A DNA stretch of 41,884 bases, taken from NCBI GenBank assembly GCA_964493205.1, contig CAZBMJ010000017.1:1-41884 (forward strand), written 5' to 3'. The translations under genes and the position numbers were made by a program. This document shows positions 1 to 8,064 of this stretch, one piece after another; position 1 is the first letter of the stretch, and each line of letters starts with the position of its first letter. The stretch comes from CAZBMJ01 sp964493205. GTDB lineage: Bacteria; Myxococcota; UBA727; JABDBI01. The notes under the pieces are model-generated. The model did no database searches. It was not told the DNA's origin and saw only the letters and a list, made by a program, of their open reading frames with translations.

Positions 1-20
1 TACTTATGGGTAATCATATG

Positions 21-119
21 AGCGTGACTTGTTCACGCTATCCAGAAAACTAATTCTTACATTGTAAAAATTAATTATCTGGGCGCCACACACAAGGAGC
101 GGCACGTAGAGAGTAACTA
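21..119 (+). repeat. Dispersed palindromic repeat, copy 1
   Basis: About 99 bp that matches the reverse complement of 29022-29121 over nearly its whole length. It starts with a hairpin (21-39, 7-bp stem GCGTGA-type with loop CTTGT), followed by ATCCAGAAAA-type sequence, an AT-rich centre (TTGTAAAAATTAAT) and a far end reading GGCACGTAGAGAG. The stem bases differ between copies but the pairing is kept. It lies in a gene-free stretch (1-356) downstream of maeB. It resembles the small palindromic elements scattered in other bacterial genomes; no transposase is visible. Confidence 0.75.
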
Positions 120-152
120 CACAGTGCTTTTAACTTGTGTAGAAGATACAGG

Positions 153-318
153 ACTAGTTCACGGCATCCAGAAAAATTTTTTTCAACACAGTTCCTTATA
201 TAAATCAAGCCACGTTAGGTTAAACTCTTCAATTTAATTGTCCCTATCTAGTTTTTGAAAAGCTTTTCTCATTAAATTGGAAAAGTTAATTTTCTGGATG
301 CCGTGAACTAGTCACGGC
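153..318. repeat. Long inverted repeat, palindromic repeat copy 2
   Basis: A perfect 23-nt inverted repeat (153-175 and 290-312) encloses about 114 bp of AT-rich DNA. The right arm runs into a local hairpin at 300-318 (GCCGTGA, loop ACTAG, TCACGGC) of the same design as copies 1 and 3. The arrangement looks like a small non-coding element with terminal inverted repeats, or two half-elements facing each other. The remainder of 1-356 shows no open frame or RNA gene that I recognise. Confidence 0.75.
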
Positions 319-356
319 ACGTAGGAAGGGGATAAAAGCATGATTAGACCACTTTA

Positions 357-2615
357 TTAAGATTTTAGCAAATATTGTGACGATGCAGCAGTGATAGCAG
401 CCATATGAACAATATCGTTAGCAGTTGCATGGAGTTGGCAAACGTTGGCTGCGCCATTAATGCCTAATAAAATAGGGCCTACAGCATCACATGGAGCTAG
501 ATTCTCTAATAATTTATAAGAAATATTAGCAGCGTCTAAGCTTGAAAAAATAAATATATTGGCATCTTTTTCTAACGTAGTAAAAGGAAAATGATCTTTA
601 CGTTTATTTTCATCAAGTGCCACATCTGCTTGCATTTCACCATCGATTGTCAAATCAGGTCTAAGTTCTTTGACTATTTCCACAGCTCTTTTTGCTTTAA
701 TTGCTAATGGGTGATCCACTGAGCCAAAATTAGAAAAACTTAAGACGGCGATATTAGGAGTAATAGCAAAATCACGAGCTACAACATCGGCAGTTTGTAT
801 AGCTATAGCAGCCATTTCTTCTGCTGAAGGTTCAATATGAAGAGTAGTATCTGCAAAAAATTTTAAACTATCTTTAAAGGCTATCATGTACATAGCCATA
901 GCTCTTTTATTAGTTTGCGTTCCAAGTACTTCTAATATTGGTCTTACAGCATTGGGGTATGATCTTGTTATACCGGCTACTAACCCATCTACTTCTTTAT
1001 TTTTTAGCATCATAGCAGCATAATACGATCTTGATCTTAATCGGTGGCGTGCTTCTTCAAAAGTAATGCCTTTTCTTTGGCGCATATTAAAATAAATTTG
1101 AGATTTTTCTTCATGATCATCAGTTTTTAGGTGGTCAATAATTTCTGCATGTTCTAGGCAAAGGCCAAGTTTATTAGACAACTCATCAATAGTTTTTTTC
1201 TTACCTAATAATACTGGCTTTCCAATACCATCTTTAATCATGTTATGAGCAGCTTGCAACACTCGTGCGTTATCACCTTCTGGAAAGACAATTCTGGCTT
1301 GAGATTTTCGAGCTTCTTCGTATATAAAATTTAGTGCGCCTCTGGCAGGATTTAGTTTTTGTTCTAAGGAATCTTTATAGGCTTGCAAATCTGTTATAGG
1401 GTTTTGTGCAACCCCACTTTGTGTAGCAGCTTGGGCAACTGCTGGTGCTACAGCTGTTAATACTCTTGGGTCAAAAGGTTTTGGCAAAATATATTCCGGT
1501 CCAAAAGTAAAATCTGCATGACCATATGACCTTCTAATACTTTCAGGAGTTCTTTCTTTGGCAAGTTGGGCAATGGCTTTTGATGCTGCTATTTTCATTT
1601 CCTCATTTATTTTTGTTGCTCTGGTGTCCAAAGCTCCTCTAAAAATAAATGGAAATCCTAAAACATTATTTACTTGATTAGGGAAATCACTTCTTCCTGT
1701 TGCGACAATAGCATCAGGTCTAGTTTTCTTAGCGAGCTCATAGTTTATTTCAGGAGTTGGATTAGCGAGCGCAAAAATAATAGGATTTTTATTCATTTTC
1801 AAAAGCATACTTTCTTTGACAATATTTCCAGCAGATAATCCCAAAAATACATCAGCACCTTCAAAAATATCCGCTAACACTCTTTTTTTAGTATCTCTTA
1901 AAAAGGGTAAATGGCAATCAAAAACATTTTCTGTGCGGCCTTTGTATAATACACCGTCTTTGTCGGCCATAAAGATATTTTCTGAATTTGCTCCAAGGCT
2001 TATAAAAAATTTCACACAAGCAATGGCTGCAGCACCTGCACCACAAACTGCTATGGTAATATTATTAAGACTTTTGTTGACTATTTCTAAGGCATTCAGC
2101 AAAGCAGCTCCGGCTATAATAGCTGTACCATGCTGGTCATCATGAAAAACTGGAATGGGCATTTGCTTAATTAATTCTGTTTCTACATAAAAGCACTCTG
2201 GAGCCTTAATATCTTCAAGGTTTATACCACCAAAAGTTGGTGCCAAAGACTTAATAATTTGTACTAGCTTAACGGGATCTTTTTCATCTATTTCAATATC
2301 AAAAACGTCTATGTCTGCAAATTTTTTAAATAAAACCCCTTTTCCTTCCATCACAGGCTTAGATGCTAATGCCCCAATATCACCAAGGCCTAGCACAGCA
2401 GTGCCGTTACTTATTACTGCAACTAAGTTGCCTTTTGCTGTGTATTTATAGGCATCATTAGGATTATTTTTTATAGCGAGCGATGGCGCAGCCACGCCTG
2501 GTGTATAGGCAAGGGCTAGCTCTATGGCTGTTGAACATGGTTTTGTTGGTATTACTTCGATTTTGCCAGGTCGTTTGTTTTGATGATAGTCTAGGGCTGC
2601 TTGGTCATTACTCAT
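357..2615 (-). CDS. maeB: NADP-type malic enzyme with C-terminal phosphotransacetylase-like domain
   Basis: Converts malate to pyruvate and CO2 with reduction of NAD(P)+, in the cytoplasm. The 752-residue length and two-part structure match the MaeB family. Residues 1-420 are the malic enzyme part: catalytic Tyr37 (AYTPG), Lys92 (EGKGVLFKK), metal ligands in LED at 133-135 and HDDQHGT near 158-164, and a nucleotide-binding GAGAAA near 192. Residues from about 430 to the end resemble phosphotransacetylase (RIVFPEGDNARVL); in this family that part is regulatory rather than catalytic. The start ATG follows AGGAT. It diverges from eno, so the 155-bp gap should hold both promoters. With enolase and GlpX next door it would help feed C4 acids into gluconeogenesis. 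Confidence 0.95.
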   Translation of the reverse strand: MSNDQAALDYHQNKRPGKIEVIPTKPCSTAIELALAYTPGVAAPSLAIKNNPNDAYKYTAKGNLVAVISNGTAVLGLGDIGALASKPVMEGKGVLFKKFADIDVFDIEIDEKDPVKLVQIIKSLAPTFGGINLEDIKAPECFYVETELIKQMPIPVFHDDQHGTAIIAGAALLNALEIVNKSLNNITIAVCGAGAAAIACVKFFISLGANSENIFMADKDGVLYKGRTENVFDCHLPFLRDTKKRVLADIFEGADVFLGLSAGNIVKESMLLKMNKNPIIFALANPTPEINYELAKKTRPDAIVATGRSDFPNQVNNVLGFPFIFRGALDTRATKINEEMKIAASKAIAQLAKERTPESIRRSYGHADFTFGPEYILPKPFDPRVLTAVAPAVAQAATQSGVAQNPITDLQAYKDSLEQKLNPARGALNFIYEEARKSQARIVFPEGDNARVLQAAHNMIKDGIGKPVLLGKKKTIDELSNKLGLCLEHAEIIDHLKTDDHEEKSQIYFNMRQRKGITFEEARHRLRSRSYYAAMMLKNKEVDGLVAGITRSYPNAVRPILEVLGTQTNKRAMAMYMIAFKDSLKFFADTTLHIEPSAEEMAAIAIQTADVVARDFAITPNIAVLSFSNFGSVDHPLAIKAKRAVEIVKELRPDLTIDGEMQADVALDENKRKDHFPFTTLEKDANIFIFSSLDAANISYKLLENLAPCDAVGPILLGINGAANVCQLHATANDIVHMAAITAASSQYLLKS

Positions 2616-2770
2616 TGTGTAATCCTAATTAAAATAATTTTTTATATCTTATAAAAACAAAATAGCAGGTTAAGCTCTTTTTGTAAAAAGTATTCCCTTG
2701 GCTCTTACCAGATTTTTTTAAAAGAACTATTAGGTTTTTTGCTGTATATAAAATTTTTGGATGTTATGCC

Positions 2771-3991
2771 ATGTACAAAATTACCGATTTAAAAGCTCGC
2801 TATATTTATGACAGCAGGGGAATACCCACTGTTGAAACAGAAATTTTATTAAACAACAATGCTTTTGCTAATTTTTCTGTGGCCTCAGGAGCTTCTAAGG
2901 GCAGTAGAGAAGCTCTAGAGCTGCGAGATAATAAAAAAGATTTTAATGGCCAAGGAGTAAGCAAGGCTATTAGTAATATTCTTACTATAATTAAACCTCA
3001 AATTATTGATAAAGTATTTAATACCCAAGAAGAGCTTGATGTAGCATTAATAAAACTAGATGGTACAAAAAATAAATCTAATTTAGGCGCTAACGCCATT
3101 TTAGCTGTTTCAGGAGCTTTTTTTAAAGCTAGCTATAAATTTTTTGAGACCATAGAATTTTCTTTGCCACTTCCTCTGATAAATATTATTAATGGCGGAA
3201 AGCACGCTAATAACGAGCTTGATATTCAAGAATTTATGATTTCTCCTATTGGAGCTTCAAGTTTTAGCCAAGGACTACAATGGTCTTGTGAAATTTTTCA
3301 CACGTTAAAAGATATTTTGCGCAAAAAGGGTTTCTCTACAGCTGTAGGGGATGAAGGTGGTTTTGCTCCTGCATTGAGAACAGACGAAGAAGCTCTAGAG
3401 TTATTAAGCTTAGCTGTTGAAAAAGCAGGTTTTAAAATTGGTAAAGAAATAGGGTTGGCTCTTGATGTGGCTGCTGGCGAATTATATAATATAACTACTC
3501 AAACATATTGTTTAAATAATAAAAACTTAACTAGTGATTTATTGCTTGAGCATTATAAAAAACTTGTTTTAAATTTTAATATTTTTTCCATAGAAGACCC
3601 ATTTTTTGAAGATGATTACCCCGCTTTTGCAAAGATTACCCAAGATCTTGGTAAAACAATTCAAATTGTGGGGGATGATTTGTTTGTTACTCAGTGCCAA
3701 TATATTGAGCACGGTATACAAAATAATCTAGCCAATGCCTTATTAGTCAAAATGAATCAGGTAGGAACTATTAGCGAGACTTTTGAAGCTATTAATTTGG
3801 CTAGAAGAGCTGGTTGGAAAATTATTGTCTCACATAGATCAGGCGAAACAGAAGAAACTTTTTTAGCTGATTTAGCTGTTTTAAGCAAAGCAGATCAAAT
3901 TAAAGCGGGTTCCATGTCTCGTTCTGAAAGACTAGCCAAATATAATAGATTACTAAGAATAGAAGAGTTTAAAGGATTAAAAAATGGATAG
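2771..3991 (+). CDS. eno: Enolase
   Basis: Interconverts 2-phosphoglycerate and phosphoenolpyruvate. The catalytic set is intact: His145 (GGKHANN), Glu195 (GDEGGFAP), Mg ligands Asp232, Glu275 and Asp302, Lys327 (LVKMNQ) and Lys378 (IKAGS); the C-terminus ends with the family signature SRSERLAKYN. At 406 residues it is about 25 shorter than typical bacterial enolases; the loss is mainly in the loop before the PLPLINIINGG segment. The usual Asp after His-Ala in the HADN motif is Asn (HANN). Ribosome binding site is weak (GGA 10 nt upstream). The last 8 bases overlap the glpX start, so the two genes are co-transcribed and probably translationally coupled. Confidence 0.96.
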   Translation: MYKITDLKARYIYDSRGIPTVETEILLNNNAFANFSVASGASKGSREALELRDNKKDFNGQGVSKAISNILTIIKPQIIDKVFNTQEELDVALIKLDGTKNKSNLGANAILAVSGAFFKASYKFFETIEFSLPLPLINIINGGKHANNELDIQEFMISPIGASSFSQGLQWSCEIFHTLKDILRKKGFSTAVGDEGGFAPALRTDEEALELLSLAVEKAGFKIGKEIGLALDVAAGELYNITTQTYCLNNKNLTSDLLLEHYKKLVLNFNIFSIEDPFFEDDYPAFAKITQDLGKTIQIVGDDLFVTQCQYIEHGIQNNLANALLVKMNQVGTISETFEAINLARRAGWKIIVSHRSGETEETFLADLAVLSKADQIKAGSMSRSERLAKYNRLLRIEEFKGLKNG

Positions 3992-4940
3992 AAATTTAGC
4001 TTTAGAAGTTGTTCGTGTTACCGAAGCTGCCGCTTTATCTTGCGCTCGTTTAATGGGCAGAGGAGATGAAAAAGCGTGTGATCAAGCAGCTGTTTTAGCC
4101 ATGCGTAAAGCCTTTCAAAGTGTCCAAATTAGAGGAACAATTGTTATTGGTGAAGGCGAACGAGACGAAGCTCCTATGCTTTTTATTGGAGAAGAGGTCG
4201 GTTGTGGTGATAAAAACGACCCCTGTGTGGATATTGCAGTAGATCCTTTAGAAGGGACTAGTTTATGTGCTTATGGCCACCCCAATTCCTTGTCAGTTAT
4301 TGCCATCGCTCAAAGAGGCAATTTATTGCATGCTCCAGATAGCTACATGGATAAAATAGCGGTGGGTCCAAAAGCTAAAGGTTTAATAGACTTAGATAAG
4401 CCAGTGCTAGAAAATCTTAAAATTATTGCTCAAGCTAAGGGCGTTTATGTGGAAGATTTAACGGTAGTAATATTAGAGCGCCCAAGACACAAAGATTTAA
4501 TTAATGAAGTTCGAAAAACTGGTGCAAGAATAAAGCTTATTCACGACGGTGATGTGTCAGCAGCCATTGCTACCTGCGTTCCAGATTCTGGCATTGATGT
4601 ATTATTAGGCTCAGGAGGAGCACCAGAAGGGGTGCTGGCTGCTGCAGCCTTGCGCTGTTTGGGCGGTGACATGCAAACTCGTTTGATTATATCATCCAAA
4701 GAACAAGAAGAGCGATGTCACCAAATGGGCATTAAAGATATTAACAAAAAATGGCATTTAGAAGAGCTAGCTAAAGGTGACGTGATGTTTGCAGCCACCG
4801 GTGTTACCAATGGAGAAATGCTTAAAGGTGTGAGATTTATTAGTGGAGGAGCAAAAACTCATTCCCTCGTTATGCGTTCTGCTTGTGGCACTATTCGTAC
4901 GATTGAAACAGAACATCATTTTGATAAAAAGCCAAATTAG
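3984..4940 (+). CDS. glpX: Class II fructose-1,6-bisphosphatase
   Basis: Hydrolyses fructose 1,6-bisphosphate to fructose 6-phosphate, the committed gluconeogenic step. The 318-residue protein carries the GlpX signatures: GEGERDEAPML near 51-61, the metal-binding DPLEGT near 87-92, YMDKIAVGP near 124 and GGAPEGVLAAAALRCLGG near 211. Length is normal. The start codon lies inside the eno stop region (8-nt overlap), forming an eno-glpX unit that fits a cell living on amino acids or organic acids. It ends 4 nt from the convergent gene at 4945, leaving no room for a private terminator. Confidence 0.95.
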   Translation: MDRNLALEVVRVTEAAALSCARLMGRGDEKACDQAAVLAMRKAFQSVQIRGTIVIGEGERDEAPMLFIGEEVGCGDKNDPCVDIAVDPLEGTSLCAYGHPNSLSVIAIAQRGNLLHAPDSYMDKIAVGPKAKGLIDLDKPVLENLKIIAQAKGVYVEDLTVVILERPRHKDLINEVRKTGARIKLIHDGDVSAAIATCVPDSGIDVLLGSGGAPEGVLAAAALRCLGGDMQTRLIISSKEQEERCHQMGIKDINKKWHLEELAKGDVMFAATGVTNGEMLKGVRFISGGAKTHSLVMRSACGTIRTIETEHHFDKKPN

Positions 4941-4944
4941 AGTT

Positions 4945-6495
4945 TTACCTTGATTGGTAAAATACTACATCAGAAAATTTGAGCTGAAATAATTGATTTT
5001 CTGGACTGCATATATTTAAAAGTAGTCTATAGGATTGTTTATCATGAGACATTGAGTCGATGCTTGTGACGTCCTTTGTGGAAAGCAATTTCAAATAAAC
5101 AAGAAATCCTTTATTATCTTGCCTTTTTCTAATCATTTCTGCCATGGAAAGATCGAATATCCAATTTTGGTTTTTTAGCTCATTTTGAAAATCGCTTCCC
5201 TGAAGAAGCCAATCTTGAAATTTTGTATAGAATTTTTTACTTATGGAAACCCATGGAAATTTAGATTCTTCCTCAGGGAGAACAAAATAGGTTGCTTTGT
5301 ACAACGTCACCATATTTATCAAAAATTGCTCAGCAAAATGAAAACCTTTTTCTATTTTGGAGGGATTGAGCAGTAATTTAGCGTATGAGAATTGATTATT
5401 ATAGTCTAATATTAAGTTTTTAAAAAATATTCCATCATTTTTATAGTGTTTCGATAATTCATTTTTCACCAATGTTAAGCGTCTTTTAGGAGTATCCTGC
5501 TTCTTGAACTTAATATTAAATTCGTTCATGAACATTTTGAGGAGAATTACTAAGTGGTTGATTTCTTCAATGGAAGGATTTTTTGGTTCATCAAATAAAA
5601 ACTCAAAAATGTCTTCCACGTGAGGAGGATTTTGTTCAAGTGTAAATTTGGTTCTCAAAAATTCATCAATATTTTCTTGAAGAATAAAATCGCTTAAGTT
5701 CAATAGTTGTCCTTCTTTTCCTATTAAATTAATTGATAAAGCATTTATGGGTGTAGGCCAAAATGGCAATAAGGTCGCACTATTTCGTATTTCTAGCGCT
5801 TTACTTCGTGCTACGCCATGTTGAATCCAACAATGATTTGTTGAGTTTGGTGAAGGGTCTCGATGATAACGCAAGAATCGCTCTAATTGAAAAGGATCGT
5901 CCCTATGATGTTTGAAGTCAATACGATAATACCAAGTCAAATCAGGAAAGCAGCTTTTGATTATATATTTATCGCCCTTTTGTTTAAAAAATCCTGCAAC
6001 TTTGAAATTATCTATTTCTATATAAAAGAGTTGAGTGGCAAAATCTATATGCTTTTCATTTTTCAAGAAATGATTTAAATAAGCCTTTTTAAAGGCTTTA
6101 AAAATAAATTCTTTTGTTAAAACTCCTGCTGGAAAAAGAGTATGATATTTAGGCAAATCTTTTCTTTCTTTTAGCTTGGTTATTATTTCTATTAAAGAAT
6201 CACCTTTTTTAGATTCGACAATATACGCCAAAGAGTTAGTATCAAAATATGCAGCAGATTTTAAATCATGTTTCAAGTGATTTTCATAATACTTACCCCA
6301 ATCATGCCCCCCAGAAAAGCCATCATCTGTTTTTTTGCCTTCTGTAATATGGGCCCAGGCAGAATCGCTTAATGTTAAAATAATTTCACGTTTCTCACCA
6401 TTGGTTGATATATTAAATTTGTGCTCGGTAGCAGCTAAAAAAAAGATATTATTTAAAAAAAATAAGTTTATTATAAAGTAAAATTTGATATTCAT
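4945..6495 (-). CDS. Secreted protein with possible EndoU-like nuclease N-terminus
   Basis: A 516-residue protein with a hydrophobic signal peptide (about 1-22, then ATEHKF). Residues 35-190 have features of the bacterial EndoU/BECR nuclease fold: WAHITEG followed by a GFSGGHDW segment with a second His, then LFPAGVLTKEFIFKAFKKAYLN (split here: LFPAGVLTK then EFIFKAF) and a strand pair around KVAGFFKQKG...IIKSCFPD. This is pattern recognition, not a confirmed hit. The C-terminal 300 residues are Lys/Phe/Leu-rich, probably helical, and not recognised. No immunity-like gene is adjacent. The start ATG has only a weak upstream site. An exported toxin or host-directed effector would fit; a plain unknown secreted protein is also possible. 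Confidence 0.55.
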   Translation of the reverse strand: MNIKFYFIINLFFLNNIFFLAATEHKFNISTNGEKREIILTLSDSAWAHITEGKKTDDGFSGGHDWGKYYENHLKHDLKSAAYFDTNSLAYIVESKKGDSLIEIITKLKERKDLPKYHTLFPAGVLTKEFIFKAFKKAYLNHFLKNEKHIDFATQLFYIEIDNFKVAGFFKQKGDKYIIKSCFPDLTWYYRIDFKHHRDDPFQLERFLRYHRDPSPNSTNHCWIQHGVARSKALEIRNSATLLPFWPTPINALSINLIGKEGQLLNLSDFILQENIDEFLRTKFTLEQNPPHVEDIFEFLFDEPKNPSIEEINHLVILLKMFMNEFNIKFKKQDTPKRRLTLVKNELSKHYKNDGIFFKNLILDYNNQFSYAKLLLNPSKIEKGFHFAEQFLINMVTLYKATYFVLPEEESKFPWVSISKKFYTKFQDWLLQGSDFQNELKNQNWIFDLSMAEMIRKRQDNKGFLVYLKLLSTKDVTSIDSMSHDKQSYRLLLNICSPENQLFQLKFSDVVFYQSR

Positions 6496-6579
6496 TAATT
6501 GTCTCCAAATTACCTATTAATTAATATTAATATATAGCTATTGATATATGTAAATAGAGTATTTTGGAGATATTTAGTG

Positions 6580-7818
6580 TTAATGCGCTGACATTATTAC
6601 TGGTTCTTCACTGCTTGAGCTTAGATCTTTTCGTAAAAACCATAGCACTAGAGAGCTTAAGAAGAATATCATGAATAATAAAATAGCAATGGGCAAAAAA
6701 GGGCCAGAATAAAATAAACCTAAAATACTGGTGCCAATAGTCGTTAAAAGTAATCTTAAAGCTGAAATAATTGATTGCGCGCTGCCTTGAAGGTTTAAGG
6801 GTACTTTGTTTAAGGCGCTTGGAAATAGTAAGGAATTCGCTGGAACCATCCCACCAACAAAGAACATCATAAAAAAAGTAGTCATTAAAGCACTTTCGAT
6901 ACCTAGTACTGATAAAATTAATAGTGCGCTAGTTCCTAGAAACATGGCCATAAAACCAGTTAATAAGCAAATAGTTAAACCATATTTTTTATAAAATTTG
7001 TTCATAGTGATGGAAAAAAAAGCAAAAGTTGCCACAATAGGACCTTGATAGGTACCAAATAGTTTGGCATCCATTCCTAAATGATCAACCATGTAAAGAG
7101 CACTTATTCCAGTATAAATCCAATAAGCAGCAGGCAGTGATGAAATTACCAGCGAAAGTCCCATAAACTCCCAATTTTTTAGTAATTTTAAGTAATCACT
7201 AAAAACAGCCTTAAACTTTAGAGGTTTTTTGTGTTCTTTTGGTAGTGTTTCGGGTACCCAAAAAATTACAGGTAAAATTCCTATGAAAGCTGCTATAAAA
7301 ATTGCCCAAAGATTGGCTTTAAAACCAAATTCAGAATTTATAAAAGATCCAATTAAAGGTGCTATGGCCATACATAGCGTTATAGAAGCGCTCGAAGTAG
7401 AAATCCAAAAAAGTTGATTGACGCCTTTAGTGATATCTAACAACATGGCAAAACCAGCTATTATGGGTGCTGTTACTGTGATTCCTTGTAAAAATCTTGC
7501 AAGTGTTAATAAATAAAAATCATTAGAAAAACAAGCCATAAGCGAAGCTATTAAAAATAATAACGTACCGATTACGCAAGTCTTTTTTCTGCCTAAGTTA
7601 TCACACAAGGGGCCTGCAAATAAAACGCCCATAAAAAACCCAAAAAAGTTAAAACTCAATAAGTTTTGCACTAAGGCGTCACTAATATTAAAGAAATCTT
7701 TAATGGCAGGTAAACTAGGCGCTAAAAGCTCCATTTCTGGCCATAAAGTAGATGCTAAAAAAGTCAAGCAAATAGGGGCAATGGGCCACGCTCTTCCAAA
7801 TAAATTAAAATTTTTCAC
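6580..7818 (-). CDS. MFS multidrug exporter, Bcr/CflA type
   Basis: A 412-residue inner-membrane transporter with about 12 hydrophobic segments. The motif GPLCDNLGRKKT between segments 2 and 3 is the MFS motif A, and the first segment (WPEMELLAPSLPAIKDFF) matches the Bcr/CflA drug-resistance branch, which exports small molecules by proton exchange. The substrate cannot be read from sequence. The start is GTG (7816-7818) with AAGG about 8 nt upstream; no other suitable start is near. The leader region on the same strand contains the structured element at 7862-7961, which may control it. Confidence 0.88.
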   Translation of the reverse strand: MKNFNLFGRAWPIAPICLTFLASTLWPEMELLAPSLPAIKDFFNISDALVQNLLSFNFFGFFMGVLFAGPLCDNLGRKKTCVIGTLLFLIASLMACFSNDFYLLTLARFLQGITVTAPIIAGFAMLLDITKGVNQLFWISTSSASITLCMAIAPLIGSFINSEFGFKANLWAIFIAAFIGILPVIFWVPETLPKEHKKPLKFKAVFSDYLKLLKNWEFMGLSLVISSLPAAYWIYTGISALYMVDHLGMDAKLFGTYQGPIVATFAFFSITMNKFYKKYGLTICLLTGFMAMFLGTSALLILSVLGIESALMTTFFMMFFVGGMVPANSLLFPSALNKVPLNLQGSAQSIISALRLLLTTIGTSILGLFYSGPFLPIAILLFMIFFLSSLVLWFLRKDLSSSSEEPVIMSAH

Positions 7819-7861
7819 GATAAAAACCTTATACTATTTAAATTTTAGTTAAAAAAATACA

Positions 7862-7961
7862 AACCACGCCTAAACCTAAGCATGAAGGAGGCACAATAAG
7901 ACTTGTGCTCCCTTACCAACTCTGTCTTATGAAAGGAGGTAAGGGTTATTTGGCTGTGGTT
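7862..7961 (-). ncRNA. Structured RNA or leader element of unknown class
   Basis: A 100-nt block that is more G+C-rich than its surroundings and closed by a 9-bp stem (7862-7870 with 7952-7961, one bulged base). Inside are hairpin B (7885-7896 with 7903-7914, one mismatch and one G-U), hairpin A (7910-7917 with 7938-7945, 8 perfect pairs) and a 7-nt complementarity between the loop of B (7896-7902) and 7924-7930. A and B share 7910-7914, so they exclude each other. On the minus strand a TATAAA (7977-7982) lies just upstream and a T-rich run just downstream (7847-7858), ahead of the exporter gene. It could be a riboswitch-like leader or a free small RNA. I do not recognise a known class, and strand is inferred. 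Confidence 0.5.
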
Positions 7962-8024
7962 GGATAGTTTTCCAAATTTATACTGATATTTACAAACATA
8001 ATAATTTATTATAATTACCTAATA

Positions 8025-8048
8025 TTGACTGGTCAATGGCTATATACT
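8025..8048 (+). promoter_or_regulatory. Palindrome with promoter-like elements before the methyltransferase gene
   Basis: ATTGAC-TG-GTCAAT forms a 6-bp inverted repeat at about 8024-8037, overlapping a TTGACT (-35-like). TATACT lies at 8043-8048, 17 bases before the start codon. The spacing between the two boxes is short (12 nt), so the exact promoter is uncertain; the palindrome could be an operator. Confidence 0.3.
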
Positions 8049-8064
8049 AAATTTATGGATATAT

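Noticed and set aside
21..318. CRISPR-like array
   Set aside because: The repeats are palindromic, few and not evenly spaced, with no cas genes.
1816..2145. Open frame on the plus strand inside maeB
   Set aside because: It is the antisense shadow of the malic enzyme; no ribosome site and no recognisable protein.
7862..7961. SRP RNA, tRNA or a familiar riboswitch class
   Set aside because: No GGAAG tetraloop region with AGCAGC, no tRNA fold and no conserved riboswitch core seen; left as unknown.
7929..7967. 12-codon frame MKGGKGYLAVVG in the structured region, plus strand
   Set aside because: Too short and fully explained by the paired sequence; no conservation evidence.
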